This document shows positions 43,701 through 54,123 of a stretch of 64,000 nucleotides of DNA, in pieces; the stretch's first letter is position 1; each line of letters opens with the position of its first letter. The DNA comes from Albidovulum sp. (lineage in GTDB: Bacteria > Pseudomonadota > Alphaproteobacteria > Rhodobacterales > Rhodobacteraceae). The DNA is taken from the NCBI GenBank assembly GCA_020637635.1, contig JACKKB010000011.1, forward strand, positions 62,001-126,000. The letters are read 5' to 3'. The translations under genes and the position numbers were made by a program. Under the pieces are notes generated by a model that saw only the letters and a program-made list of their open reading frames with translations, ran no database searches and was not told where the DNA came from.

Positions 43701-44200
43701 CCGGGCTGAACCGCGAGGGGCGCGAGCGGCTGCTGACCGCCTTCGAACAGGTCAACACCAACTTCCGCTTGCTTTTCACCCATCTCTTCGGCGGCGGCGA
43801 GGCCAATCTCGTGCTGGTGGAAAGTGACGATCCTCTCGAGGCCGGGCTCGAGATCATGTGCCAGCCGCCGGGAAAGAAGCTGGCGACGCTGTCGCTCCTT
43901 TCGGGCGGCGAGCAGACGCTGACGGCGCTGGCGCTCATCTTCGCGGTCTTCCTTGCCAACCCGGCGCCGATCTGCGTGCTCGACGAGGTCGACGCGCCGC
44001 TCGACGATGCCAACGTCACCCGCTTCTGCGATCTTCTCGACGAGATGACGCGGCGCACCGACACGCGGTTCCTGATCATCACCCACCATGCGGTGACGAT
44101 GGCGCGGATGGACCGGCTCTTTGGCGTCACCATGCAGGAGCAGGGCGTGAGCCAGCTCGTCTCGGTCGATCTGAAGCGGGCGGAGGCACTTGTTGCCTGA
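40745..44200 (+). CDS. smc: Chromosome segregation protein SMC
   Basis: From a TTG at 40745 the protein has 1151 residues and begins (L/M)RFTRLRLNGFKSFVDPTDL, the family start. An ATG at 40670 would add 25 residues unlike the family. The Walker A motif GPNGCGKSN spans residues 31-39. Coiled coils of Ala/Glu/Arg flank a hinge (about residues 500-640). The C-terminal head has LLSGGEQTLTALALIFAVF (signature) and CVLDEVDAPLDD (Walker B). SMC with ScpA/ScpB organises and separates chromosomes. It overlaps the following kinase gene. Confidence 0.95.
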   Translation: MRFTRLRLNGFKSFVDPTDLVIHEGLTGVVGPNGCGKSNLLEALRWVMGENRPTAMRGDGMEDVIFAGAASRPARNFAEVALSIDNSERLAPSGFNELDTLDIVRRITRDAGSAYRVNTKEVRARDVQMLFADASTGSHSPALVRQGQISELINARPKNRRRILEEAAGISGLYQRRHEAELKLQGTEQNLARVEDVVEQLAAQLQALARQARQAARYREIGEELRRAEGMLLYRRWREADQARAGAEAELSERTRLAAAAEAAARKAVTARADREEALPPLREEEAIAAAVLQRLQVSRDTLKDQEARALQAIETLRGRIAQLGLDMERETGLNRDAGETIARLEAEAVQLSEASDGHEARLAAAQVEAQTAVEVMAEREAALSELTEDVARLSARHQSAQRLLSDSRSTLARSEAEAGRAASAAVEAEAALARAAEDHAAAEAAQAEAGRASEATESALVKADEARTEAQAREAEARAALSESEGEAGALRAEAAALLRLVDREAASGKLVLDRVEVAKGFEKALGAALADDLRAPEIAEAGVSGWAVLPAYREGQALPAGVAPLSSKVKVPEVLARRVAQIGLVERKDGARLQPALRPGQRLVSIEGDLWRWDGFRAAAEDAPTAAALRLQQLNRLVELKRDLEDVVARADGARQAHEHLTRRLSETTAADRAAREARRAADQRMAEASRALSRAEADRSIAGGKLESARLAVARHEEEARGARARLKEAETALAVLPDIEAARAEVEDVKLTVEAARLTMMTKRSAHDETRREGEARAKRAQQVVSDIAGWRQRLETAERRMAELVERKAASEAELAEADAVPAEIAAKKAELAEAIEAAETRRRGAADRLAEAETMLREAALHERESERAASEAREARARAEARAEAARESLALALERMIEETEMRPVELLQRLGADPETMPAAEVLDADVQRLRRQRDALGAVNLRAEEDAREVQDEHDTLVSEKADLEEAIKKLRSGIAGLNREGRERLLTAFEQVNTNFRLLFTHLFGGGEANLVLVESDDPLEAGLEIMCQPPGKKLATLSLLSGGEQTLTALALIFAVFLANPAPICVLDEVDAPLDDANVTRFCDLLDEMTRRTDTRFLIITHHAVTMARMDRLFGVTMQEQGVSQLVSVDLKRAEALVA

Positions 44201-44822
44201 GCGGGCAGCGGGCACAGGGCAGCGGGTCGCCGCCCTGCTTGCGGTCTTGCCGCCGGAAGGGGCGCGGCGCCGTCTCGTCGCCCTGGCGGGGCCGCCGGCG
44301 GGCGGCAAGTCGACGCTTGCCGCGGCCCTTTCAGCCGCGCTTGCCGCGCGCGGCGAATCGGCTGTCGTGGTGCCGATGGACGGGTTTCACCTCGACAACG
44401 CGGTTCTCAGGGGGCGCGGTCTTCTGTCCCGCAAGGGCGCTCCGGAAACCTTCGATGCAGAGGGGTTCATCGCGCTCGTGACCCGGTTGCGCCAGGGCGC
44501 GGAGGTGGCAATCCCGCTCTTTGACAGGCAACGCGACATCGCGGTGGCGGGGGCCGCGATCGTTCCGGCAGACTGCCGGACCGTGATCGTCGAGGGCAAC
44601 TACCTGCTCTTCGACGCGGAACCCTGGCGCCGCCTGGCCGCGCTCTGGGATCTGGCGGTGTTCCTCGAAGAAGACGAGGGCGAGCTTGCGGCGCGGCTGG
44701 TGCAGCGCTGGCGCGATCACGGGCTTGACGCCCGAGCGGCACGGCAGCGGGCCGAGGCGAACGACCTGCCCAACGCGCGCCGCATCCTTTCGGCGCGACT
44801 GCCTGCCACACTGGTGCTTTGA
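44193..44822 (+). CDS. P-loop nucleoside/nucleotide kinase-like protein
   Basis: About 209 residues from a TTG at 44193, which has GGAGG 6 bases upstream; the TTG at 44190 is the alternative. It has a Walker A motif AGPPAGGKST, then VPMDGFHLDN, a Lys/Gly RKGAPETFD segment, and VIVEGNYLLFD. That places it in the uridine kinase/phosphoribulokinase/pantothenate kinase-like group (fructokinase-like YggC type). The start lies inside the smc 3' end. Substrate unknown. The copA promoter follows. Confidence 0.85.
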   Translation: MPERAAGTGQRVAALLAVLPPEGARRRLVALAGPPAGGKSTLAAALSAALAARGESAVVVPMDGFHLDNAVLRGRGLLSRKGAPETFDAEGFIALVTRLRQGAEVAIPLFDRQRDIAVAGAAIVPADCRTVIVEGNYLLFDAEPWRRLAALWDLAVFLEEDEGELAARLVQRWRDHGLDARAARQRAEANDLPNARRILSARLPATLVL

Positions 44823-44851
44823 GCCGGTGCAAGACCGGGGCTTGACCTTCC

Positions 44852-44882
44852 ATCTACTGGAACCCTTATCTGGGAGGGGAGA
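44852..44882 (+). promoter_or_regulatory. CueR-type operator and promoter for copA-cueR
   Basis: TTGACC (44852-44857) and TATCTG (44877-44882) are spaced 19 bases apart, longer than the ideal 17. Between them lies the inverted repeat TTCCA-TCTAC-TGGAA (44858-44872). This is the layout of MerR/CueR-controlled promoters, in which the copper-bound regulator twists DNA to allow polymerase to fit. It stands directly before copA, with GGGAGGGG near the start of the leader. Confidence 0.85.
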
Positions 44883-44898
44883 CAGCGAAGGAGCCGCC

Positions 44899-47378
<2,480 letters not shown>

Positions 47379-47382
<4 letters not shown>

Positions 47383-47768
47383 ACATCGGCGAGGTGGCGC
47401 GGCGATCGGGCCTTCCGGCCAAGACGATCCGCTACTACGAGGATATCGGTCTTGTCAGGCCGCCGCGCGACGCGAACGACTATCGCAATTTCGGCGAGGA
47501 GGAACTGCACCGGCTCGCCTTCCTCGGCCGGGCGCGCGCGCTTGGCTTCTCGATCGAGGATTGCCGCGGGCTGATGCGGCTTTACGAGGATCGCGACCGT
47601 GCAAGCTCGGACGTGAAACGCATCGCCGGGGCGCATCTGGCAAGGATCGACAAGCGCATCGCCGAGCTCAGCGAGATGCGCAACACGCTTCGGGATCTGG
47701 TGCGCTGCTGCGCCGGTGACGCCCGCCCCGATTGCCCGATCCTGGCCGATCTTTCCGGGGCGGGTTGA
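47379..47768 (+). CDS. cueR: Copper-responsive MerR-family regulator
   Basis: The 129-residue regulator begins MNIGEVARRSGLPAKTIRYYEDIGLV, the MerR helix-turn-helix, followed by the dimerisation helix. The metal loop has Cys-x7-Cys in CAGDARPDC, as expected for Cu(I) sensors. It activates copA from the twisted promoter at 44852-44882. Its start overlaps the copA stop (ATGA), so both are made from one transcript and the regulator controls its own supply. Confidence 0.95.
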
Positions 47769-47786
47769 GCGTCGGCTGGCCCCGGC

Positions 47787-48656
47787 CTACTCCATGCAGA
47801 CCGAGGCGTCGCCGTCGATCACCGGGGTGCCGAGCCGGTCGCCCTTGCCGCAATAGAGCAGCGGCGCGTCGGGGACCGTCATCTCCGGGTCCTGTGCGAA
47901 GGCGACCAGGCCGCTGCCGAGAAGCGTGTAGAAGCCGCCCTCGACCGGGCGCGAGAGATAACCCTGCGCGATCACTGTTCCGGGCTCCTGCGCGAAGATC
48001 CCGAGTTCGACCGTTTCCGCGTCGATGGTGCCGGTGCCGGGATGGCCCATCGCGGTCATGACATCGCCGGGCCGGGCGTGGTGTGGCCGGATCCCGTCGA
48101 GCGTTACGGCGCCGACCCGCGGGATGCCGCCGGCATCGCTGAAACTTCCCGAGACCATGGCCATGTCGCCCGGCGCGGGATCGACCTTGGAGGCCATCAC
48201 GCCGTCTTCCTTCCAGAGCCCGCTCACGGCCACCCAATCGCCGGTCTTCGGCGTCGCGGTCATCTTCGCGCCCTTGGTGTCGACGGCGATGCCCATGACC
48301 GTGAGATGACCGGCGCCGACCGTCTCGACCGGGCCGACCAGTGCCCGCATCTCGCGGATCGAGAGCGCGCGCCAGCCGTCGCCTTCGGGTTCGGCCAGCA
48401 CGGCCACGCAGTCGCCCGGGCGCAGCGCCGAGGCGGGACGGGTGCCGAAAGGCCCTTCGACCTCGGTGCCGGGATCGTAGCGGATATGCTGGCCGTTCAC
48501 CCAGATGCTGCCGAGATCGGTGACGATGCCGACGATGCCGGTGCCGATGATGCCGCCTTCCTTGGTCTGCGCCTTGGAGGAATCGGCGACAGCCTGGCCG
48601 GGAAAGATCTGGCCCGCAGCGAGAAACGCCAGCGCAACGAGTGTCAGTGGTTTCAT
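47787..48656 (-). CDS. Secreted DUF5666-type protein
   Basis: The 289-residue protein has a signal peptide (residues 1-25) and four to five repeated beta-rich units. Typical phrases are GTGIVGIVTDLGSIWVNGQ, MTATPKTGDWVAVSGLW and GDVMTAMG. This is the DUF5666 pattern of OB-like repeats that set a parameter and then describe its effect. Function unknown. Its start overlaps the DUF6502 gene stop by 4 bases (48653-48656), so both are coupled. Confidence 0.8.
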   Translation of the reverse strand: MKPLTLVALAFLAAGQIFPGQAVADSSKAQTKEGGIIGTGIVGIVTDLGSIWVNGQHIRYDPGTEVEGPFGTRPASALRPGDCVAVLAEPEGDGWRALSIREMRALVGPVETVGAGHLTVMGIAVDTKGAKMTATPKTGDWVAVSGLWKEDGVMASKVDPAPGDMAMVSGSFSDAGGIPRVGAVTLDGIRPHHARPGDVMTAMGHPGTGTIDAETVELGIFAQEPGTVIAQGYLSRPVEGGFYTLLGSGLVAFAQDPEMTVPDAPLLYCGKGDRLGTPVIDGDASVCME

Positions 48657-49510
48657 CGTTTCTCCTTCCGCGGCGGAGCGCCGGCAGGGTGCGTGTCGTT
48701 CAGATAGACGCCAAGCGAGAAGCGGCCCTTGGCGTCCCTCCTGCCGGCATCGGCCTCCTGAAGTTCATTGGCCAGGGCATCGAGCGCGAGCAGCAGCGCC
48801 TCGGCCCCGGCGCGTGCCTCGGCATCGAGCCGGGCCAGCGAGCCGGCGCCGAGATGGGAATAGTGCAGCGCGCGTTCGAACCGCGCCGGGGCGCCGGGCT
48901 GGCGGGTCAGGTTGGCGGCCGCGGTATCGAGATGGGCGGCGAGGTTCTTCTCGAACGCCTCGACGGCGCCGGGGCCCGTGGTGGGGTCGACGGCAGAGCT
49001 GACGAGGAGGCGCAGGCGGCCGTCGCCTGTCTCTTCGGCCATGCCGCTCTGCACCAGTTCCTTCCAGACCGTGCCGGCCGACAGATCGACCCGGGTTTCG
49101 CGGATCAGCCGGTCGAAGCTCGGGGCGCGGGCGGGTGCGCTGCGCGGCAGCGCGGCCGGCGCGCCCTCGGCATCGCGAAACCCGCGGCGGTGACGCCAAT
49201 GCGAGATGACGCGGGCGAGCGCGCCGAGCGAGCCGCGCCGGGGCGGTGCGGTCGGTGCTTCGCGCAGGCGTTTCACGTCCTTGCGGTGAAGCCCCGTCAG
49301 GAGGCTGACGCGGCTGTCGGTGGTGTCCGGCGCCTCGGCGAGAACGGCTGCGAGCATCGCTTCCTTGAGTGTCTCGCTGGCCGCCCCGAAGGAAAGACCG
49401 CGCGCGACCATGACCCGCGCCAGCGGGGTCGTCAGCCGCAGCAGAACGCGGCGGAACTCTTCGGTTTCGGTGTCGGTCACGTCGCCGGTCCGGCCTTGCG
49501 GTATCGGCAC
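48653..49510 (-). CDS. DUF6502-family protein
   Basis: The 285-residue protein starts at a GTG at the complement of 49510; another GTG at 49480 is possible. The N-terminal 90 residues (FRRVLLRLTTPLARVMVARG, a helix, then LLTGLHRKDVKRL) look like a winged-helix-type DNA-binding domain. Later come FDRLIRE and TVWKELVQSGMAE segments. DUF6502 genes usually precede a DUF5666 gene, as here. I infer a regulator acting on its own operon. An inverted repeat lies in front of it. Confidence 0.75.
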   Translation of the reverse strand: MPIPQGRTGDVTDTETEEFRRVLLRLTTPLARVMVARGLSFGAASETLKEAMLAAVLAEAPDTTDSRVSLLTGLHRKDVKRLREAPTAPPRRGSLGALARVISHWRHRRGFRDAEGAPAALPRSAPARAPSFDRLIRETRVDLSAGTVWKELVQSGMAEETGDGRLRLLVSSAVDPTTGPGAVEAFEKNLAAHLDTAAANLTRQPGAPARFERALHYSHLGAGSLARLDAEARAGAEALLLALDALANELQEADAGRRDAKGRFSLGVYLNDTHPAGAPPRKEKR

Positions 49511-49873
49511 GGTCTAGCAAATCCACCGCCCGTGGGAAAGTATACCACGGGAAGTTGATGCACGGGTGACGCGCCGGTCCGGCGCAGACCGGCCAGGGGC
49601 TCGGCAGCAGCCGGAATCTCGCGACCGCGGCGGGGGCGCCTCTTTGCCAGGGGTCGGGCGCTCGGTTCTGACCGGCGGGCAGGGGGAGCCCTGAAAACGG
49701 ATATCTTTCAGGTGCTTGCCGCGCAGGTTCGCGCGCCTGGCCCCGTGCGCACCCGCCCGCGCGGCGCCCGTGCCAGCCTGCGGGCACGAAAATCACCATC
49801 TGGTCGCCGAAATCGGGCCACATTCCTTGCCTAGGGTCGCGGCAAGGAAGCGTGCTTCAGGGAACCGATCGTC
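49511..49873. other. Intergenic region with CCCGTGG inverted repeat
   Basis: The only clear feature is CCCGTGG-N9-CCACGGG (49529-49551), a perfect 7-base inverted repeat starting 19 bases before the DUF6502 start. Read on the minus strand, TATACT (49539-49544) in its centre could be a -10 box. The remaining stretch up to the GtrA gene shows no gene or structure I can name. Confidence 0.5.
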
Positions 49874-50281
49874 GTGCTCGCCAGTGCTGCCATTTCCGGA
49901 CTGCGGTCCTCCGGCCTGATCGGGCAGGGGTTGCGGTTCGGCATGGTCGGCGGCGTCACGACGCTCATCACCCTTGCCATCATCGCCATGACCGCGCCGG
50001 CCCTCGGTCTCATGGCCGCCAACGTGGTGGGCTATCTTCTCGGCATGGTGTTGTCGTTCCTTGCCAACCGGCGCCTCACCTTCGGTGCCGGCAGGTCCGA
50101 TCCTTGGCGCGGCGCAACGGGCTTTGCCGTCGTCACCCTCACCTGCCTCGGTCTCGATCTTCTCGTGATCCGGGTCGCCCTGGACGCGGGCGCGACCGCG
50201 CTTGTCGCCCAGGCGCTGGGCTCGGTCACCTATTCAGTCTTCTGTTTCGCGGGGTTGAAGTACCATGTATTTAAAGCCTGA
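49874..50281 (+). CDS. GtrA-family membrane protein
   Basis: This 135-residue protein has four membrane helices and the GtrA landmarks: FGMVGGVTTLITL at the start, NVVGYLLGMVLSFLANRRLTF in the middle, and the end FAGLKYHVFKA. GtrA-like proteins are thought to move or hold lipid-linked sugars for surface glycosylation. It starts at a GTG at 49874. Its end overlaps the GT2 gene by 17 bases, so both are coupled. Confidence 0.87.
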   Translation: MLASAAISGLRSSGLIGQGLRFGMVGGVTTLITLAIIAMTAPALGLMAANVVGYLLGMVLSFLANRRLTFGAGRSDPWRGATGFAVVTLTCLGLDLLVIRVALDAGATALVAQALGSVTYSVFCFAGLKYHVFKA

Positions 50282-51329
50282 CAGCCAGATCGTGCCCGGG
50301 CGCGGGCTGCCCCGGGTCAGCATCGTGATTCCCTGCTTCAACGAAGAGGCGGCGCTGCCTCATCTTCTGGCGGCACTCAGGCCGCTCTGTGCCGATATGG
50401 TCGAGAGCGGGCGGGCGATCGCGCCGGTCGAGGTGCTGCTCGTCGACGACGGGTCGCGCGACGCGACCTGGGATCTGATCCGGGCGGCAGCTGAGACCGA
50501 CGATGCGACGCTGAGGCTCCGCGGCCTGAAGCTCTCGCGCAACCATGGCCACCAGCGGGCGCTTCTCGCCGGGCTCATGACCGCCAAGGGCGAGGTCGTG
50601 ATCTCCATGGATGCCGACCTGCAGGACGATCCGCGCGCCGCGTTGCAGATGCTCGACGCATGGCGGGGCGGCGCCGAAATCGTCTACGGGCAGCGTTCGG
50701 CGCGCGATCACGACAGCGCCTTCAAGCGGATGACGGCGCGCGGCTTCTACAGCGTGATGCGGCGCTTCGGCGTCAATCTCGTCCCCGACCACGCCGACTA
50801 CCGGCTGATGAGCCGCAAGGCGCTGAATGTGCTGGCACGGTTTGGCGAAGAGAACCTCTTCCTGCGCGGCGTGGTGCCACTGATCGGTCTGGAAAGCGCG
50901 ATCGTGACATACGAGCGGCCGCCGCGCATCGCCGGCGAGACGAAATATCCGCTCGCCAAGATGCTCGGCCTCGCGATCGAGGGGATCACCTCGTTCTCGG
51001 TCCGCCCGCTGAGGATGATCACCTGGGCCGGGCTCGGCATGGCGGCGCTGTCGATGGCCTATCTCGCCTATGCGCTCGGCGCCTGGATTGTCGGTGGAAC
51101 GGTGCGCGGCTGGATGTCGATGATCGTGTCGATGACACTTCTCGGCGGCATGCAGATGTTCGCGCTGGGCGTGATCGGGGAGTATATCGGCAAGATCTAC
51201 ACCGAGACCAAGCGCCGGCCGCGCTTCATCGTCGACGAGATTGCCGAACCGCATGCCGAAAGCGTTCAGCCGATGCGGCACGAGACGGTCGACAGGGCCG
51301 CGGCCAGGCGCGACGCGACGGTCTTCTGA
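50265..51329 (+). CDS. Family 2 glycosyltransferase, GtrB/dolichol-phosphate-mannose synthase type
   Basis: The 354-residue enzyme has the GT2 start VSIVIPCFNEEAALP, then LLVDDGSRDAT, the DxD metal motif in SMDADLQDDP and a KYPLAKMLGLAIEGI region. Two C-terminal membrane helices close the chain. Relatives move a sugar from a nucleotide to undecaprenyl phosphate. The start lies inside the GtrA gene. Together with GtrA and the membrane protein behind it, it forms a GtrA/B/C-like surface glycosylation cassette. Confidence 0.9.
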   Translation: MYLKPDSQIVPGRGLPRVSIVIPCFNEEAALPHLLAALRPLCADMVESGRAIAPVEVLLVDDGSRDATWDLIRAAAETDDATLRLRGLKLSRNHGHQRALLAGLMTAKGEVVISMDADLQDDPRAALQMLDAWRGGAEIVYGQRSARDHDSAFKRMTARGFYSVMRRFGVNLVPDHADYRLMSRKALNVLARFGEENLFLRGVVPLIGLESAIVTYERPPRIAGETKYPLAKMLGLAIEGITSFSVRPLRMITWAGLGMAALSMAYLAYALGAWIVGGTVRGWMSMIVSMTLLGGMQMFALGVIGEYIGKIYTETKRRPRFIVDEIAEPHAESVQPMRHETVDRAAARRDATVF

Positions 51330-51330
51330 G

Positions 51331-52956
51331 ATGTCGTCCCGGGTCGCGACCATGCCCGACGCGTCGGTCGGCCTTCGCCATGACGCGTCGGCGGCGCGGG
51401 CTACGTCCGGAGGCACCGTCCTTCTGCGCTGGGCCCCGCTTGCGGCCTGGATCGCCGCCTGCCTCTGCGTCGCGCTGCCGATCCTCGGGCACGCTTTCGT
51501 CCCGATGGTCGATCTGCCGGCACACATGGCGCGCCAGTTCGTGATGAGCGACTCGCAGGGCGCGCTCGACCGGTTTTACGAATACCGCTTCTCCTTCGTG
51601 CCGAATGCCGCGGTCGACATGCTGCGAGCCCTGATCCCCATCGGCGACATCTTCGCCTTCACGCGGGCGGTGACGGCCGCCTACGCGGTTCTCTTCGTGA
51701 GCTCGGTGATGGTGCTCGCACGGGTGCTGTGGGGGCGCTGGGTCGCCTGGCCCGCGGCCTCGGCGCTGCTCGTCTTCAACGGCGTCTTCTTCTGGGGCTT
51801 CCAGAACTTTCTCGTCACGGTGCCGGTCGCGGTCTTCGGCTTTGCACTCTGGATCGCGATCGAGGCGCGCCCGGCCTGGCAAAGGGCTCTTGCCTTCGTC
51901 CCGGTCGCGGCGGTCGTGATGCTGATGCATCTCTATGCGTTTCTCGGCCTCGCGCTCATGGCCGGGGGCTACGAGATCCAGCGCGTGATCGAGGCCCCTC
52001 GCGGCGAACGCGGCGCCCAGATGCGGCGTTGTCTCATCCTCGCATTGCCGTTCGTTCTCATGTGCGGGGTCGAACTGGTCGATATTCTCACCGCGCCCGC
52101 GAACCCCAATGGCGGCAAGACCTCCTGGGGCGAGGTCATGATGCGATTTCTCCTGCCGGTGCGGATGCTGGCATCGCCCTTCGAGATCCACTGGCCGCGC
52201 CTCTGGCAATCGACGGTGATGGTGATCGTCGCCTTCGCGGCCTTTCTCATCGCAACGCTGAACGGGCTGCGGCCGGCGGCGCGGTTCGGGATCAGGATCG
52301 ATCGACGCATCGCGGGGCCGGCGCTCGCGCTCTTCGTCGCCTCGCTCGCCGTCCCCTATCTCCTCGGCGGGGTCTACTACAGCGACATGCGGTTCCCGAT
52401 CTTCTTTGCGATGCTGCTCTTCGCAGGGTCCCGCTGGCATGGTGTCGGGCCGGGGGCCGGGGCCGTCATCGCCACCCTGATCGCCGCCGTCGTCGTGATG
52501 CGCAGCATGGCCTATGACGATCTCGCGCGGCACTACGACGCCGACCTGCGCGATCTGGGCCGGATCGCCGGGGCGTTGCCGCCCGGAGCGAAGGTGCTCG
52601 CGGTTTCCGATGCGGTGGAAACCTCGGGCGACCCGATGTTCTGGCATCTCGACGCCTATCTGGTGCCGATGGCAAAGGTCTATGTGCCTTCGCTCTTTCT
52701 CGGCGTGCACAATTTCCGCGTTCGCTCAGAATGGGCCGAGATGTCGGCGCCGCAGACCGGACTCTACTACCAGAAGAGTCTCATCGCCCCGGGGCAGACG
52801 CCGTCGCGCTTTGACGAGACCTATGTTCAGGACTGGGACCGCAAATACGACTATGTGGTCATGATCGGGCCCGGGCAGGAACCGCTTGCCGCCCCCGACC
52901 GGCTTGTTCCGACGGCCGTTTCGGGGCGCTTCAGCCTTTACCGCGTTACGCCCTAG
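51331..52956 (+). CDS. Polytopic membrane protein, possible GtrC-like/GT-C glycosyltransferase
   Basis: The 541-residue protein starts one base after the GT2 stop. It has about 11 membrane helices after a short cytoplasmic start. A periplasmic loop with HAFVPMVDLPAHMARQFV carries an acidic residue, as in GT-C enzymes. The final 150 residues form a soluble periplasmic domain ending FSLYRVTP. I do not recognise a named family. Its place as the third gene after GtrA and GT2 suggests the variable, linkage-specific transferase. Confidence 0.65.
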   Translation: MSSRVATMPDASVGLRHDASAARATSGGTVLLRWAPLAAWIAACLCVALPILGHAFVPMVDLPAHMARQFVMSDSQGALDRFYEYRFSFVPNAAVDMLRALIPIGDIFAFTRAVTAAYAVLFVSSVMVLARVLWGRWVAWPAASALLVFNGVFFWGFQNFLVTVPVAVFGFALWIAIEARPAWQRALAFVPVAAVVMLMHLYAFLGLALMAGGYEIQRVIEAPRGERGAQMRRCLILALPFVLMCGVELVDILTAPANPNGGKTSWGEVMMRFLLPVRMLASPFEIHWPRLWQSTVMVIVAFAAFLIATLNGLRPAARFGIRIDRRIAGPALALFVASLAVPYLLGGVYYSDMRFPIFFAMLLFAGSRWHGVGPGAGAVIATLIAAVVVMRSMAYDDLARHYDADLRDLGRIAGALPPGAKVLAVSDAVETSGDPMFWHLDAYLVPMAKVYVPSLFLGVHNFRVRSEWAEMSAPQTGLYYQKSLIAPGQTPSRFDETYVQDWDRKYDYVVMIGPGQEPLAAPDRLVPTAVSGRFSLYRVTP

Positions 52957-53134
52957 GCCGCGCCGGCAGGGGCAGGATGCGGCGCCAGGGCAAGGGCTCC
53001 CCGACCTCGCCGCCGGGATCGCCCGGTTACACCTTCTCACGCGATCGGGAGCGGCAGAAACCTCCCGGCGCGAGAGTTGGCGTTTTCGCGGCCGCATCCC
53101 CACATTGAGGCAGCGACTCGAACGGGAGAAAGAA

Positions 53135-53578
53135 ATGACCTACCAAAAAACGCCGGAAGCCGTTTCCCGCCTGACGCCGGAACAGTTCCGCGTCACCCAG
53201 AGGAGCGGAACCGAGCGGCCCTTCTCGGGTGAATACGACGATCACTTTGCGCCCGGCATCTATGTCGATATCGTATCGGGCGAGCCCCTGTTCGCTTCCT
53301 CGGCCAAGTTCAGCTCGGGCTGCGGCTGGCCTTCCTTCTCGAAACCCATCGTTGCGGAGAACGTGAACGAATTGCGCGACACCACGCATGGCATGATCCG
53401 CACCGAAGTTCGCTCGGCCCATGGCGACAGCCATCTTGGCCACGTGTTTCCCGATGGCCCGCGCGACATGGGCGGGCTGCGCTATTGCATCAACTCGGCA
53501 AGCCTGCGCTTCGTGCCGAAAGACGAGATGGAAGCCGAGGGTTACGGGGCCTTTCTTGATCAGGTGGAGGAGAGCTGA
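53135..53578 (+). CDS. msrB: Peptide-methionine (R)-S-oxide reductase
   Basis: The 147-residue protein has the MsrB signatures FSSGCGWPSF, then SHLGHVF and the catalytic RYCINSASLRF. The paired CxxC zinc sites of many MsrB proteins are absent (GIYVDIVSGEPLF instead), so this is the zinc-free form. It reduces R-methionine sulfoxide in proteins. AACGGGAGAAAGAA precedes the ATG. One base separates its stop from the msrA start, so both act together. Confidence 0.95.
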   Translation: MTYQKTPEAVSRLTPEQFRVTQRSGTERPFSGEYDDHFAPGIYVDIVSGEPLFASSAKFSSGCGWPSFSKPIVAENVNELRDTTHGMIRTEVRSAHGDSHLGHVFPDGPRDMGGLRYCINSASLRFVPKDEMEAEGYGAFLDQVEES

Positions 53579-53579
53579 G

Positions 53580-54086
53580 ATGAGCGAGCGTGCCGTTCTG
53601 GCGGGAGGCTGTTTCTGGGGCATGCAGGATCTGATCCGCAAGCTGCCCGGGGTCGAGAAGACCCGTGTCGGCTATACCGGCGGCGATGTGAGGAATGCGA
53701 CCTACCGCGACCATGGAACCCATGCCGAGGGAATCGAGATCCTGTTCGACCCGGCGAAGACGAGCTATCGGCGGCTTCTGGAGTTCTTCTTCCAGATCCA
53801 CGACCCGACCACGCCGAACCGGCAGGGGAACGATCGCGGCGCCTCCTATCGCTCGGCGATCTACTATGCCGACGAGGCCCAGCGGCAGGTCGCGATCGAG
53901 ACCATCGCCGATGTCGATGCCTCGGGGCTCTGGCCCGGCAAGGTGGTGACCGAGATCGCGCCGGTCGGCGACTTCTGGGAGGCAGAGCCGGAGCATCAGG
54001 ACTATCTGAAGCGCATTCCGAACGGATACACCTGCCACTTCCCGCGCCCGAACTGGGTGTTGCCGCAGCGCCGGGCAGCCGAATAG
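53580..54086 (+). CDS. msrA: Peptide-methionine (S)-S-oxide reductase
   Basis: The 168-residue enzyme has the catalytic GCFWG motif (residues 10-14) followed by GVEKTRVGYTGG. It also has HAEGIEILFD and a FFQIHDPTTPNRQGND segment. It reduces S-methionine sulfoxide, complementing MsrB. No extra domain is fused. It starts directly after msrB and is followed 37 bases later by selO; the three genes look like one oxidative-stress unit. Confidence 0.96.
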   Translation: MSERAVLAGGCFWGMQDLIRKLPGVEKTRVGYTGGDVRNATYRDHGTHAEGIEILFDPAKTSYRRLLEFFFQIHDPTTPNRQGNDRGASYRSAIYYADEAQRQVAIETIADVDASGLWPGKVVTEIAPVGDFWEAEPEHQDYLKRIPNGYTCHFPRPNWVLPQRRAAE

Positions 54087-54123
54087 GGGCCGCACGGGTG
54101 GTGTCGATCCGCGGAGACCTTCG

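Noticed and set aside
40034..44308. Open frame of 1424 codons on the minus strand across smc
   Set aside because: It lies antisense to smc in a GC-rich region; the product is Arg/Leu/Gly/His-rich with no domain, while the plus strand has all SMC motifs.
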